The translations under genes were made by a program, and so were the position numbers. A DNA stretch of 64,000 nucleotides from Acanthornis magna (lineage: Eukaryota > Chordata > Aves > Passeriformes > Acanthizidae), in assembly GCA_036785705.1 (NCBI GenBank), contig JAWUZG010000135.1, positions 124,001-188,000 of the forward strand, given 5' to 3'. Positions 48,601 to 62,283 of the stretch are shown one piece after another. The notes below the pieces were generated by a model. That model searched no databases. It was not told the origin of the DNA and saw only the letters and a list, made by a program, of their open reading frames with translations. The stretch's first letter is position 1. Each line of letters starts with the position of its first letter.

Positions 48601-51600
48601 TGCGGTGGCAGGAGGCTCTGTACCTTTAGAAGATTGTACTCGGCTTAATCTGCACTTTCTCAGATCAGCTCTAAGTTTGTGAAACATTTTTGTTTATTGT
48701 ATTTCCAAATGATATATTTAATTTCTATATACTCAGTGGAGTCTTGACTTGTATGAATGTTTATCCCACAGGCAGTGTTAAGTATCTTGCAAGCAGACCT
48801 GTCTGTGCTTTTCATGGTGTTCATTTATCTACATAGCCCACTCAAGGCTGTTTCAGCACAGGAAATGCTGAAAATGCACAGTGCTTCAACAGTGTATGAG
48901 CTGTTTATCTTCAGATGTACTTTTCACGGTCTGGTTTGTGTGGTGCACTGAAGAAAACAGATCAAAGTGACATATCCTGTAATTTCATTACCTTTGTCTT
49001 ACAAATTTTGTTTGGGCCTGTTCTCAATAGAATAGCACTGGGACCAAAACAGATATATGAAAAATCTTTGAAGTTTGGAACGTATGGGAGGTAGAACAGA
49101 CTTGTGACAGTAGACTCTGCTTGAAAGCTAAGCTGGTAATACTGAATGCATTATGGAAACTGTTCATGTTTAGAAGCATCGATAAAGAATCAGTTCCTAA
49201 AGAAAACCAAGCTCTGTCTTAGATTTGCACAAATGCTCAGTTCCTGTGTTGGCAGTGAAACATATTTATCCTAGAACCACTTTTTGATGTTCCTTAGTTC
49301 TTTACATCCTGTCTAGTTATTAGCAGCAAACCTCATGTAAAGCAGCTGAGAAATGTTGCCAGGCCAGAAACTAAACTCTGTGTTATATCCTTTTGAATGT
49401 TTGACTAATAGACAAGGAAGATAGCTTCCAGCTAAGGCACAGAATGTCTCATCTTTCTAAGCTGAAATTATTAATTTTACTGAGTTCTCACAAAGCACAA
49501 CAAAGTACACAATATAATAAGGAGTCCTGTAAAGAAGTTTTCTGTGCTTTTAATTCTCCTTGAAATCAGGAATGGGCATTAATGATCAAGTTTTCAACTG
49601 AGTCTGGGTTTTCTTGAAAGATCAGATCCTTAAATTTTTGGTGGGATTGTTATTCCCAAATTTTTTAATTTTTTACTTTGGTTTTTCTGAAAAACAAGCT
49701 AAATAGAAATCGTAAAATAGCTTATTATTTTATTTGTAAGTATTGAAATGGGTATTTGTAGTTTAAAAGTGCAGACTTATATTTTCAAATTCCTAAAGGC
49801 ATGGTAATTTCTGTGTGCATCTCCTGAATACTTTTTCAGAGTAAGTCTAGACCAAACTGTAAAAATCATAAATGAAACTTCAATTTTGTATAGAGATAGG
49901 TGAACGAGTTACAGAAAAGAACACATGGAAGTTTTCCATTTCTAATACCCTTCAGAAATAACTCTTCATGGATCAATATTTGGTCTGGTACAAAATGTGT
50001 GATGCTGTTGATTAATCCAGCCAGTTTTGCTGAAACTGAATAGCCTAAAGTCATTCTTAAAGCTCAGAGAAAATGTGACTAAAAATGAGAAATGAAATAA
50101 AACAAGAATTTGAAAGTATTCCTTCACTAGTAATTATTAAGTCCTCTGTTTGGATCTAGGTAAAAATTTATATTCAGCTCTGCCTGATTCATTGCAGTGA
50201 GAGCTCTGTATGTCCAGAAAAACCCTGAAATGTTCAATTGATGAGCAGTGTTGGCCAGAATATAGTTTGCCATGCATGTTGCTTTTAAATTTAGGAAAAG
50301 TAAACATTTTTGTTTTGAATATTTTAAACCTGAAAATAGATGTAACATGGGAAATGTGATCCTTATTCTGATCCTATTTCACATTATGTTAAAATTAGCT
50401 TTAATACCATGCTTTAGCTGGTGGTATGTTTTGAAAAGAACAATTTATGACAAGTATGTTTTCCTATTTTGGTGTTTCTGAACATAGTTATATGACTTAT
50501 GGCAATCAGGGAATTCGATGTTATATACTTTCAAATAAGGAAACTAAATTTTATATATTCTTACTAATTGTGGGGAATTCCCTCTCCACATACCACAGGA
50601 AAATCTAGTTGAGTTGATGGTTATAGCTGTGGAAAGAAATATTCATGGAAATATTAGTGAAAAATATGGAAAGGTGGTGCTTCACTCAGGATTTAGAGAG
50701 ATCTATAGTCTTTTCCTTGGTGCTTTCAGGCCGTAACTTGCAAGTCTTACTTGACTGAGTCCCTGGTTCTCTCTTCAGGAGCTGAATGAGGAGCCAGAAG
50801 ATGGCTCCTCAGTTCTCATCTCAGCTGGCCAAACTTCTCAGGGCCACATCCCAGGCTGCATCAGACTCATTATTCTTGATCACTTGTACCTCATGTCCCC
50901 ACGTGGAGGGAGGGGAGTACTTCTCACCCATGTGGGGCTGCTGGGAAGGTCAATGCTTTGTGAGACTGTGGTGCCCTTGAATATCAGAGGAACCAAGGAA
51001 GTAACAAAGACTGATCTTTTATTACATAGATCTTGATGTCCATTCCTCGTGATTTTTTTCCTACACATCTTTGCTATATTCTTGATATGTTCCCTGTGCC
51101 TGCTTCTGAAGACTGCATGCTGGGAAGAAGTGACACTGCTGCTTGGCTTTAGGGGCTCGCCTTTTCCTGCACGACTGTGCAGGCGCCCAGGATGATGCTA
51201 TGATCAACATCACAGCACCAGCTTCCTTTCTCAACTCTTAGTTGCTTCAGAAATTTATAAGATGCGGGAGGCCACCTTAAAGTCATAAATAGCTATGCAC
51301 TGACGCTGTTTTCATGTCATCAAAAGTCTTTTTGAGCACACTTGCATGGGTGAGCATGGTCAGTACCTACACCCACATCTTAATTTTTAGTGGCATACAT
51401 GCATGTAAAAGTCCACCAGCATGGACCTGTGTTTGTATCCCATAAAGTTCTGTGCTTGTCACCTGCACAGCAAAAAATGTGCATATGATTTTTTTCCCAG
51501 ATGTACAGATTTTAGTTTGCTTTGCAAATTCTGTGTTTCTATCTAAGCTTTTAGTTATAGTTTGATTTTGATCTCCTAGGCTGCTCCACTGCAGTGAGAT

Positions 51601-53154
51601 TTTGATGTCTGGAATGTGACATTTCCATGCATCTCAATTTCAGAAAGAACTGGCTAAATGTATACACTCTGTAGGTATGGAGACTACTTAAATATTCCTT
51701 AAGTCCTCTGGGGTCTGAGTTTTGGCAGCAGTTTTGTCCTCTGACAGTAAAGCCTGAGAAAAGGAAAACAGAGATGAGGAAATAAACTTGAAGGAGCTCC
51801 TTGTGAACGCTGACATTAGCTCAGTAAGGCTGATCTCCATCAGCCCCGTCTATACTCAGTGGAGGAGATGGCATTTGTCCTCCACAGAGGGAGTCAGAAC
51901 AGTCAGATTAGGCTTTGCTGGTGGATATTTTTTTCTCCATTGACTGGAGACTATTTCAACACATTATCTACACCTGATTAAATTAACCTTGATGAGTATT
52001 CTTTCTGATGGACTAATCTAAGAACTGAGTTCCAGTCATTAGGAAAGCTGATATGCGAATGGGATCTCTGTATCTTGGGCAACTTACCCTAAAGATCGGC
52101 AAATTAAGCAGCATTATGAAGTTCTTTGTAGATCATTTTGCATTAGGGCTGTGTAATTCTGAGTGGACTTTGATCCGTATTACCGTAGACAGGACAGTTT
52201 AATGAACACAGGGGAAAAGAGAAATGAGCATTAAGAATAGGGGGGAGGAAGGAAAACAGTCTTATTTGAAACACTGGAGTTCTGACATGAAATCTTCAGT
52301 TTCTATTTTTTCCTCATTAAAACAGAGATGCATGTAATTTTCATTTACTGAGTGAAAAGGGAAATGTGGAGAAAGCAATCTTGTAAATGAAGGAGATGTT
52401 CATGGCAGGAAAACTAGCTAACCCTCACAGCTGGAATGTCTTCAGATGGCAGTGGTTCAATATCTGAAAGTACTGACCTTGTGTGGCCTTGTGGATTGCA
52501 AGAGAATTTCAGGAAATAACCTGAGCTAGAATGCTGGGTACTAATGGAACATTAGATACAAAAAGTTAGGCTCAGGCAATGTTATGATTGCAAGCAGAAA
52601 AACAAATTGGAGAACAAACTCATTCACAGTATACTTACTATACTCTAATTACATCATTGAGTACTGCTGATGATGTTTGGGTTCTTTCTTACAATTTGAA
52701 TGGGTGGTTCCATGCGGAAGAAATATTTATATCTATGTTTTATTCTTGTGACAATTTATCAGTTACATATAGCATCGCAGGAAAATGAAAATGGGACTGA
52801 CTCACTAGCTTTCATTTCGCTGTAAAGAAACTGAAGTTGTGTTCTTTTGCTTGATGCGGTGTTGTAATACTCTTTCATGTAGAGAACAGCTTCTGTTATG
52901 CAAGATGGCATACCTTTCTGAGGGTGTTAAGGGAACCACATTCCTAGGGTATTCCCTAGAGGCGCTCTGTTGTCGAAAATGCATAGTCTTGTTGGGAAGC
53001 CCATCTCTTTTGGAAAAATGAGAGCACCACATTCCTGCACTATCACTTCTGTGAAGCTGGTGCATCACAATGGGAAAGTGCACTTTGATACTTGTGCAGT
53101 AACAAAATTTGTGTCAGCTCCTGTAATATAATACATAAATTGGTGTATTTGGTT
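45634..53154. other. Non-coding host DNA between the two solo LTRs
   Basis: No gene is supported. An open stretch at 47440-47525 lies between an acceptor-like TTTCCTTTGCAG and a donor-like AAAAGGTAAAA and would encode a hydrophobic peptide, but nothing else supports an exon. The remainder is AT-rich with short chance frames. Confidence 0.5.
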
Positions 53155-53588
53155 TGTGTGGCCAGGTTATTACAGGGTGGGCTACAGGGGTGGCTTCTGT
53201 GAAAAGTCTTCCCCATGTCCAGCAGAGTCAGTTGGCTCCAAGATGGAGCCACGAGCAGGCCAAGGCCGAAGCCATCAGAGACAGTGATAGCACCTCTGGG
53301 ATACCAGAGTCGAGAAGTGGGAGATAAAAAGCTGTGCGACTTCAGCCAGAGGGAAGTGTGAGAATAGCCCCATTTCTCATTGTCCTAGTCTGATGTGAGT
53401 GGTAATAAATTGTACTAATTTCCCTGTGACTCACCTGTTTTGCCCGTGACAGTAACTGGTCAGTGACTATCCCTGTCCCTATCTTTCCCCTCCACGAGCC
53501 TTTCATTATATTTTCTGTCCCCTGTCCAGCTGGGGAGGCGAATGGTAGAGTGGTGGGCACCCAGTGTACAGCCAATGTCAACCCACCA
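53155..53588 (+). mobile_element. Solo LTR of a second avian endogenous retrovirus
   Basis: The left part (CTTCCCCATGTCCAGCAGAG near 53208, TGGCTCCAAGATGGAGCCAC, GGCCAAGGCCGAAGCCATCA near 53258) looks like the U3 of a neoavian LTR family. A polyadenylation signal AATAAA lies near 53404, followed by TTTTGCCCGTGACAGTAACT and CACGAGCCTTTCATTATATT, and the element ends in CAACCCACCA, as the U5 of that family does. It therefore reads on the plus strand. There is no internal retroviral sequence on either side and no clear target duplication. The boundaries are good to perhaps 10 bases on the left and 3 on the right. Confidence 0.7.
53404..53409 (+). terminator. Polyadenylation signal of the 53-kb solo LTR
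   Basis: AATAAA occurs in the LTR between its U3-like and U5-like parts, where the retroviral signal is expected. Its presence supports the plus-strand orientation given for this LTR. Confidence 0.5.
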
Positions 53589-55552
53589 TGACTATCAATT
53601 TGACATCTGGTGACAGCAAGACAGGTTGAAAGAGCACTGCCAATCTTCCCTGGGAGTGCTTATGCGATATTGTCTCCTACAACAGGTAAAACTGTGTCTG
53701 CCTCATGAGGATCATATTTCTTTCCTATCCTCAAAGAGGCAGGGTCACAGGAAACATTAAAACGGACTTGAGATAAAATATTTAGATTGGTATAAGAAAT
53801 AAATATTAACTGTTGTCAGTTTGGGAGTTAAAATTACTCAGTATTGATTAGGAGTGTTCACATTTAAAAGTGCTTTGAAGTTTGTATGATGCAGAAATAT
53901 CAGAAATATGTTTAATCAAAAGAGGGAAATCTTTTTCCTGCTCTTTGAGGGTGTTTGTATGTGTTGAAAAGAGGATGTTTGCAATTCGGTGTCCTTAAGA
54001 CTTAGTGAGGCACGTGCAGAGCACTCTGATGCTGTTTCAGCTGCGCCCTGAACTATGTGCTTGTGTTTCTGCTGAGATTACAGTATGAGCATTCAACACT
54101 TTGCAGAATAAAGATTTAATTTTTTAGATGTTTGTGTAGTAGTTTAGCCAATTTGTACTGCTGGGGAGGATAGAGGGGGTTGTTTGTGGTTCATAGTCTT
54201 TATGTGAGATCCCCTTGAGGTCATGTGAATACGATCCATTGGCTCTGATAAGGAATGAGATCAGTGGGATTTAACCTCTGTCATGCTTCTCTTCTACTAC
54301 TAAACATCTATGTTCTACCAGTTCCACAATATTCATGTGACTGAATACCCATTTTAAGCAATGACTTCATCTATTTTGATTAAAAATTAGAAAGACAGGA
54401 AATGAGATGAGAGACACAGATCTCAGCTCTCACTTTGAGGAGAATGTTTCTTGTTTAAGAAAGGACTGCTTTCTGGTTTAAAATATTATGCCAAGACAGC
54501 TGATTCAGTAGGGATAACTATATTAGCAGATTTACATAATCAAATGTAGTTCTCTCCCCCTTTCCCTCAAAAAAGTCACAGATGCTGATGAAGACATTTA
54601 AAAAAAACCCCTTAAAGCAGAAATGCTTTAAAACTTTTTTTAATATCAGTTCAGCTCACACCATTAATCCCTCATAATTCATAAGATCATGGTAAGTAAA
54701 CAAGTAAATATTTAGTAAGTATTTAAAATTACTTCCTGTGTAAATTTCATGTTAATAAATTGAAAATATATTTCGATTAAGGGATTAACAACATTTAGTC
54801 TTTGTAAGAATGGTTTATTGGATGGCACTGGTAAAAGTACAAAACACTTCAGGATGGAAACGGTGACATACAGAAAACATCTTAAGCTTTTATTTTTGCA
54901 TTCTAATTAATTCTACAATAGCATCAAAAGGCTTGAATTTACGGTAGTGCCACCCTGTAGAACTGCCTAAACACATTATGTGAAATGGTCTCTGCCTCAA
55001 ATATATAATGGTAACAGCTAAGGCAACCAGGAAAAAAACCACAGTGAGGTGCAGAAAGGTGCTGAAGGAAATCCAAGAACACTGGGAAGTGAATCCGGGT
55101 TTTATAACACGGATTCAATGCTCAGTCCATTACCATATTGCAGCCACTCTGATTCCTATTTCTTATGGGACTTCTGTGTTTATGGCAGGAATTTTGATGT
55201 TAGCTGGAAATAAAATGAAGTGCTTGGAGTCTAATTGTAGAAAAGCTTTAAAATAATTTGATTGCTTCACTGTGGACAATTCAAAACTTAAGGCAGGCAC
55301 AGCAGTTCAGCTGAGGTGCTAACACTTAAGCTTAGCCCATGGTAATTTTCTCAAACATGTATCGCCTCAATATATATTCGGTTCTGTCAGAGACAGCTGC
55401 ATATAAAAAGCATTATTGCAGTAAAATTTCCTGAAATTATATAACTATATAGGTGTTTGAAGCCAAGATATACTGTTTGTATTATTTTGGTGAGTATATG
55501 TAAGTTCTTACTAATCAGATCATTGACTTTTTCTCAACCATGTCCAGTGCAC

Positions 55553-55586
55553 CATAAAAGGAATACGTGCATTTATTCCTTTTATG
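55553..55586. repeat. Perfect 13-bp inverted repeat with an 8-nt loop
   Basis: CATAAAAGGAATA (55553-55565) is followed after 8 bases by its exact reverse complement TATTCCTTTTATG (55574-55586). It could form a hairpin in DNA or RNA. The stem is too short for a typical microRNA precursor. Confidence 0.9.
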
Positions 55587-56272
55587 ATCTGTTTAAATAG
55601 TATCTGCAAAGTTTCTAGTTTTCATTTATCTCACTTTGATTTGATGTAATTGTAATTGGATGAATGATTTGAAAGCATTTACATTGCCCATGCCCTACTT
55701 CAAGCAGATCTCATTCAAAATCAGGTCTGTGTTTCTTTTCATCAGACACATTACATTGAGATATGCAGATTCTTCAGAATCAGAATATTAATAGGAAGGT
55801 GTGTATTTCATTTTTTATTCTATTGAGAGTATTTATTTCTGAATTTTGTATTATCATTTACATAATGTAAAAACAAAATTATACTGTTTTTATAGCATAA
55901 TAGATAGACCAATTAAAAGTTGAAATGAAAATTTTGATAGTGCTAAAAATGAATCCATAAAGCAATGTTGAGATCTCCAACCTGTCTTAATTTCTTAAGA
56001 AAGAACAAAAAGAAAAGATAGAAAAAGAAGTATTTCACAGTATTCTATGTGGTTAGAACAGTTCAGTTTTCATATGCCAGCATTTAGAGTGATGAATTCA
56101 GAATTTGTCTACCATAAATAACGGCTTAAAAATTCAAATGCATGTTGCATTTCCTAGAATATTTGCAGATATAGATATATGATATTTGCACTTAAGATAT
56201 ATGAATAAAGCTTAAAATATAACTGCATATTTAGCATCAGTTTTATTCTTCATTTACTCTTCTGAATTTCAG

Positions 56273-56319
56273 GAAAAAGAGGTCGCAAGCCTTTAACCAA
56301 TGTGTTCAATAAGGTTCAG
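56273..56319 (+). CDS. Possible internal exon encoding an AT-hook-like peptide
   Basis: The segment has a strong pyrimidine-rich acceptor (CTTCATTTACTCTTCTGAATTTCAG compressed around 56248-56272) and a strong donor (CAG then GTAAAA). Its 47 bases, read after two leftover bases, encode KRGRKPLTNVFNKVQ. R-G-R-K-P is the core of an AT-hook, which binds the minor groove of AT-rich DNA in many chromatin proteins. If real, it is one exon of a host gene on the plus strand with introns larger than this window allows to be seen. I do not recognise the protein, and chance is possible for so short a segment. Confidence 0.35.
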
Positions 56320-59300
56320 GTAAAAGAAGCTAGAATGTGAGTAATGACATATTTTTCTTAGAGCTGCATACTTCTGGTATTGGGCTTCTTCAGTAATGGC
56401 TACAACAACCCCTTAATTCTGTATTTCTTAGATGTTTAAACAGTTCTGCTTATTATATGAGGCTACTGAGTACCCAGTGCTGTGGCCCCCGCTGTCACTG
56501 TTAGCAGTCAGGTTACACCAGGGCTACTGACAATCATGAGGCTTGCAAGGTACTTATCAGTTCCATGCCACATGTGCAGGAAAAGGCTGAGGAATGAATC
56601 ATAACCTGAATCTGTGCCCACTTTGCCAAAACAAGTTGTTGTAGCCAGTGGGAAGCCTCTTTTGGATGTTAAGTGACTTGTGCATTGCAAATGTTTTCCA
56701 GGACATAGAAGGAGGGAATTGGGTTATAGATGGTGATGGACTTGCACAGAGTGGGTCTGGCTCCTGACCTCTATACTGAAAAGGCAGGGCCATAGCAAGG
56801 CTCATTTTCTCTTCTACTGTACTTCATCATTCAGTCAAAGCCTATTCCTGGGTCCTCCAAGTCTTCATTAGGTTTGGACAGCAGTCAAAGCTGAGCAAAA
56901 GTAGGGTTCCAGCACACATCTATAGGCCCAGCACTATACCTAAATTACCTATGTTTAATACCTTGTTTTTAAATGATGTTGTATTGCTTCTTGCTATTGC
57001 ACATATTTGACATATTTTTCTTAACATAACTTTGCAGTCTGTGGTTTACTATGAAAAATATTGAAATTGCCTGCTATCTAAATTATCTGTCAAAATAACA
57101 ACCTAAAACCAAGCTGAGCTTATTTTCCCAAACCTAAATAATAGAACTCCTAAAACCCTTCAAAACTATATATGCAGTATTTCAGAATCAGCTTGTAGAA
57201 TGACTCCTGTGTCTGGACTATTATAGTTTCTAACATGCTGCTCTTGAAGGTGCCGCAAAAAATTAAGTACTGATTTAGATTTTCTTGTTGTTATTCATGA
57301 ATATGTGAGCCTGTAGTTGAAAGATGTTACAGTTAATCTCTGAATTTAGTCCTTTGCAGAAATAAAAAGTAGAAGGGACTCAGCATTATTAGGCTTGCTT
57401 ATGCCAGATGACAAGTACTTGAGTGCTCCTGCACAGAAATAGGCTGCCAGATATGCTTTTAGATCTTCCTTTTCTAAAGAATTGAGTGGACAGTGAATAA
57501 ATACTTGAGGCAGCTCCTCTTTCTGTGTTTCAAAACATTCAGCAGAATAAAAGCATACTACTGGAAAATCTTTAGCCTCTTTAAATTCTAGATTAGATGC
57601 AACATTAGTAAGACTTTTTATTTAAACAAAGCAAGACAGATGCTATGTTATCTGGCAAGCAAGTTGCATTGAGCCTTTCTTACAGTATTTTTTAAAAATA
57701 AAGTATGGGTGTGGAATTCCCATACTGGTCCCTCCCTTGTTCCTCATGTCTCCTTCCTCCCCCCAGAGTAATGCAATAACATGCACTACTAAAGTTCGAT
57801 AAAGTCTCCTAAATCCTGATCTTTAGTACTGGAAAAGGTAGGCTTATAATACACCAAATTCTAGACTGTCTTCAGTTACCTGGCACTGTATTTACCCAAG
57901 CTCACTTGACATGTCATTTGTATTTATTTTAAATACTTGTCTAATCTCTCTGCATTTGGAATCTCATGCTTTTCTCTGGAAACTTAGAATTCGGAAGAAA
58001 ACTTGTGGTTTCATTATGTTGTGTTATTTTTAATAATATTTGTTCTTTCAACTAGGATCTCAAACTACCTCTTATACTGTCCTAATCTTTTGGCATATGT
58101 TATTGCTCTTTAAAATGAATCAGTTGGAATTTCTCCAAATAAATCTTCTCTCAGCTTCAGCTGGGGAAAGGAAGCATAGATGATGAATTACCCATTTCAG
58201 TTGTATCGATGAGAAATTAGCAATTTCAGAGCTGAGCTCCTTCTTGAGCTCCTCCAAGGTGTGAGGCAGAGTCTGGAACACCATCTGGTCAAAAGGTGTT
58301 CTCTTCTAGGGATAATAAATCTTTGGACTATTGGTATTTGGATTATTGCATCCTGATGTAATCAGTGCTGTTTGGGTAGTGTTTCATGTCATATCTTCCT
58401 CCAATTTTTGCTTTCTGAAACTGTGTCTTAATTATGATCCATGTTCTGAGACTGCTGAGTTACAGTCACACATTCATGCTGAAGTCACAGAAGAGCTCAT
58501 ATCAGTTGGGCGTTAACCCCATTTTGTCACCCAAAGAGCTTCAAGAGAAACAGAGATTTTGAGGCTGCTGGTCACACTGCACCGATAACAAGTACACAAT
58601 TCCCTGCACTACATGTGACTTTTGTAGGAAAGACAGGGGAAGAATTTGGTGTAAAATATTTTCACATTCTGAAGTTGACCTTCCTTATTTTTGTCATTGC
58701 CAATTGTATCTGTAGGCATACTACAGACATACCGCTTTCAAACTCTTCACTTGAGTTTAGAACTATTAATTTAATGAACTTAGGGTCCAAATATATTGTT
58801 TGGATATGTAATGAAACATTTCATTCATGTTTCAGCTTTTTTTTCAGTCAGACCTTTCTGGCTATTATGTGCGATGAGAAGTATAAAACTGCAGTTTACA
58901 AAAAGATAGACTTCCAAATTTTGGACGTACTGAGATACTCATCTCTGCTAAAAGAAAATAAGTTCTGAGAAATTAAAGGGGAAAATATTTACCCAAGATG
59001 CACATCATAAATTCTACCACCTCAAATCATTGGATTTGTGGTGTTATTTCTCACAAAGTGTGGTGGATCTGCCTGTATAAGGCTAAGCTGTGCCACAATA
59101 ACTCAACCCTATTAGAGAAAAAAAGACGAAGAGAAGATCATCACATTTTTATGACTGTCATGAACCTTATTTTTCAAGGGCTAAAGTCAAAAGCATTGTT
59201 GCGTAACTGTTGCAGAGCTTTTTTTCAGAACTGACATTAAAGTTTACAAAGATGAGGATGAGCTGAGCTTTCACGAAACAGCTAAAGCTGTCAAATGTGT

Positions 59301-60776
59301 TGATATTTAGAGTAAACTTCTGCTCACCATGATGGGCCTTGCCTTAGAGGTGGAATCTATTCTGTGGAATTTTGGATATTTTTAAGATAGATATCTATTT
59401 CAAAGCAGGTTGTTTGGACTCTTTTTGCAGTCAGAGGTTAAAACGTAAGCTGGGATGAACTACATCAAATCTAAACCAGACAGCCACTTTAAAATAAGAT
59501 GACTCATGATCTAGAAAAGGCCATTTCTCTCTGGTGGTTCTAAAGAGAAATAGAACAGCTCTCTGGGATGTATGTCTAGAATTTGCTTGACTCACCTTAG
59601 CCTGGATTATTAATTACTCATGTTAATTCCATGTGTGTGTGTGACTTTGATGAAAAAAGCCCCAGTTAGAGGTTTTCTTGTGTATTTGATCTGTAACTGT
59701 AGCTTTGATCTGCTTTTGTTTCATTGCCAGACAGTGAATACTATACAGCCAGCTACTCATCTATGAAAATTCTGATGTTTCATTTTTTGTCAGTCCCGTG
59801 ATCTGTAGTTTGAAATAAGCAATGAGAAGTAAGAAATTAGATAATGTTACCAAACCAAGTGCTCAGAATTTACTGCCAGTGATTGAATCACTGATCCAGT
59901 TGGTTCATTTATGTTCTTGTGTTCACATCTTGGGCATATATATTCAAGGGTTGCTGTTCAGATAATTTTGGTTTTTGGCTTTGTAATACTTGTAGCACAT
60001 AATCTGGGTTGTCCACACTGTGTGCTTCACATGAGAGTAAGAACACTGGAGCTCATTTCTACCTCAGTTTCCTCTCATTTGTTGTTTGTATTATAATTTC
60101 TGTTTTCTCCCCACTGTTTGGATGCATCACGACCCTTAAATTTTTAATTTTAATTTGCTTTAACTACTTTTTAAATGGTTTTGAGAACTTGCACTATTTT
60201 ATTTTTTTGCTTTTTAACTTTGGTCCTGGGTTTCCCCATCTTGTTCTTAAATTCCACACTGTAGTATCTGACTTTGGTCTAGAAAGTGTGTGGTTATGAT
60301 CAACCCGGGCATCAAGGGCTATGGTAGCGAATTTTTGGTCTCTAATGGGTCTACCCAGTTGTTTTCCTGTCTGGAAGAAGAAAACATCACAGTTAAATAT
60401 CCTGCATGACACTGAAGCAAAGAGCTAAAAAGAAATGAAGAGAGCTATCCCCAGCTGCTCAATGAATTTGCATACAAAGGTTTATACATTTTCCCTCTTC
60501 AGCAGGTCTAGAGTCAGCTAGAAAGAAAAGTAAACCTAATTAAAAACACCCTTTTTTCCAGGGCTGCTCTCTGGCAGAGTTTCCTTGAGACACAGGAAAT
60601 TGTGCTCTCATCAGTTGGGCTCCAAAACCAGACAAAATCGGTCTTCAGGACAAACCTGTCAGCATGAGAACTGCTGAAAGTTTCTGGTTTTCTGTGTTGG
60701 TAGAACACCACCTTTTAGAGGGCCACTCACCTTTGTGTGACTAGAACAGAAATGTCAAACAGGCCCCTATTCTCCT

Positions 60777-60896
60777 AAAAAAAAAACAACAAAAAACCAC
60801 ACAAAAAATCCAAACAAACAGACAAGCAAACAAACAAAAACAACAACAAACAAACAAACAAACAAAAAAACCCAAAGCAAAAAAAAAAAAACCAAA
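60777..60896. repeat. CAAA-rich simple repeat
   Basis: A-runs broken by C, dominated by CAAA and CAA units. It is low-complexity sequence; on the minus strand it reads GTTTG. Confidence 0.9.
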
Positions 60897-61898
60897 CTGT
60901 CACAGTGGAATTCTTACAACGGAAAGGATTGTTCTCACATTTCAGATTATGACTGCTCACTTCCCTGGAGGCCAGACAGAAAAACTCAAGGTTTCTTCAT
61001 CTCCCTGTCTGAGTGGCTGGCAGGGCAGCTGCCTGAAGCACCAGTTGGAGTTGAGTTCTGTGTGTCACTGTTGATGTTTTGGGAGCAATGCTGGACTTGG
61101 CAGGGGCTGTGCTTCAGCTTTTGTTCATGTCATGGCTTTGCACACTGAAGCCATTCACAGAATGACTTCATACTCGCATCCAAAGGAGAAGGGCATACTC
61201 ACTTGGATATCAGAAGGATACTCACTTGTGTCTCTTCGACTTTGAAATGTGCCACTAGTGTGTACACGTGCAACATTTTCTCCTGTTACAGTTCTGTTGA
61301 AGGGTTTGATCTCATCTCGGACCTCTTTGGCTGAGAGAAAGGTCCCCTCTGTGCCCCTTTTCTGACTGTATGAAGGGAAGGTGGCTGGCAGCATGCCTTC
61401 TGCATTTACTGCTAGGACAGAATCTCCCCTGGTGCCAGCACACATCCCTCCTGTGAGCTCCATATGGCCCCACATCTCAAAGGAACACTTAGAGGTCAGC
61501 AGCATATCTTTTACCTTGGAGCTTACCTTTATTGTTACAGTCCCATCCTGACACCTTCTGGGCAGGAGCCTTTGTGTGAGTATGAACTCAGCAGCCTGAG
61601 TTGTCAGTTCCCCTGTAAAATCCCTCAGCTACAGGAGGGGTGAGAGGGAATATGTTTAGAGAAGAAATTTGCCATATTTGCATGATGTTAGTAACCCAAA
61701 CAGCTACGCAGGAGTCATTCTACTTAATTTCAGAAAAAAAAAAATCTCCATCCTGTGTGTCACCAAATATTTCACAGAAATTGATAAAGAATAATTTAAC
61801 TGAGAAACGCTGTCAGTGCAGCTGAAATTTGAAATTCTGAATTTGTGAGATGTGGTGGTTCATAACATTGTAGTCTTATTCTCACCAATGTGCCCAGG

Positions 61899-61939
61899 CA
61901 CACACACATACACACACACACAAATATACACACACACAT
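61899..61939. repeat. CA microsatellite
   Basis: CACACACATACACACACACA continues with a short ATATA interruption. It is a dinucleotide repeat of typical vertebrate kind. Confidence 0.9.
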
Positions 61940-62283
61940 CCACCCATGTCCACATGTGCTCAAAATTGCCTGGAATAAGACGTATTTACAGAAAATACTT
62001 GCCTGTAGGGTTGTTGTGGTAGGATTCACACCCCATACTTTATACCTGAGAGTGGGCTGTTTACAACCTTTGCTAAACATAACAGCATTTTAAGGAAGGA
62101 GTTTGCAGGAACATTTGGCTTTCCATCCCCCAGTGGATCGCACTTTGACCCTTTTTTGAACATTTTTCATATATGGCACAATTGCTAAAATCCCAGTTGT
62201 TTCCTATTTACTTGATTGTAGAAGTTTGTTATGTACATATGTTTTTTGATTCAGATGGCATGATAAGGGCTGGTTTAAATAAC

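Noticed and set aside
58615..58968. A 117-codon plus-strand frame
   Set aside because: Composition follows local AT-rich DNA (Phe, Ile, Leu, Ser) and there is no domain.
61155..61505. A 116-codon minus-strand frame with two GTGAGTAT donor-like sites near its end
   Set aside because: The composition is more protein-like than most, but there is no convincing acceptor upstream and no recognised family. I could not support it as an exon.
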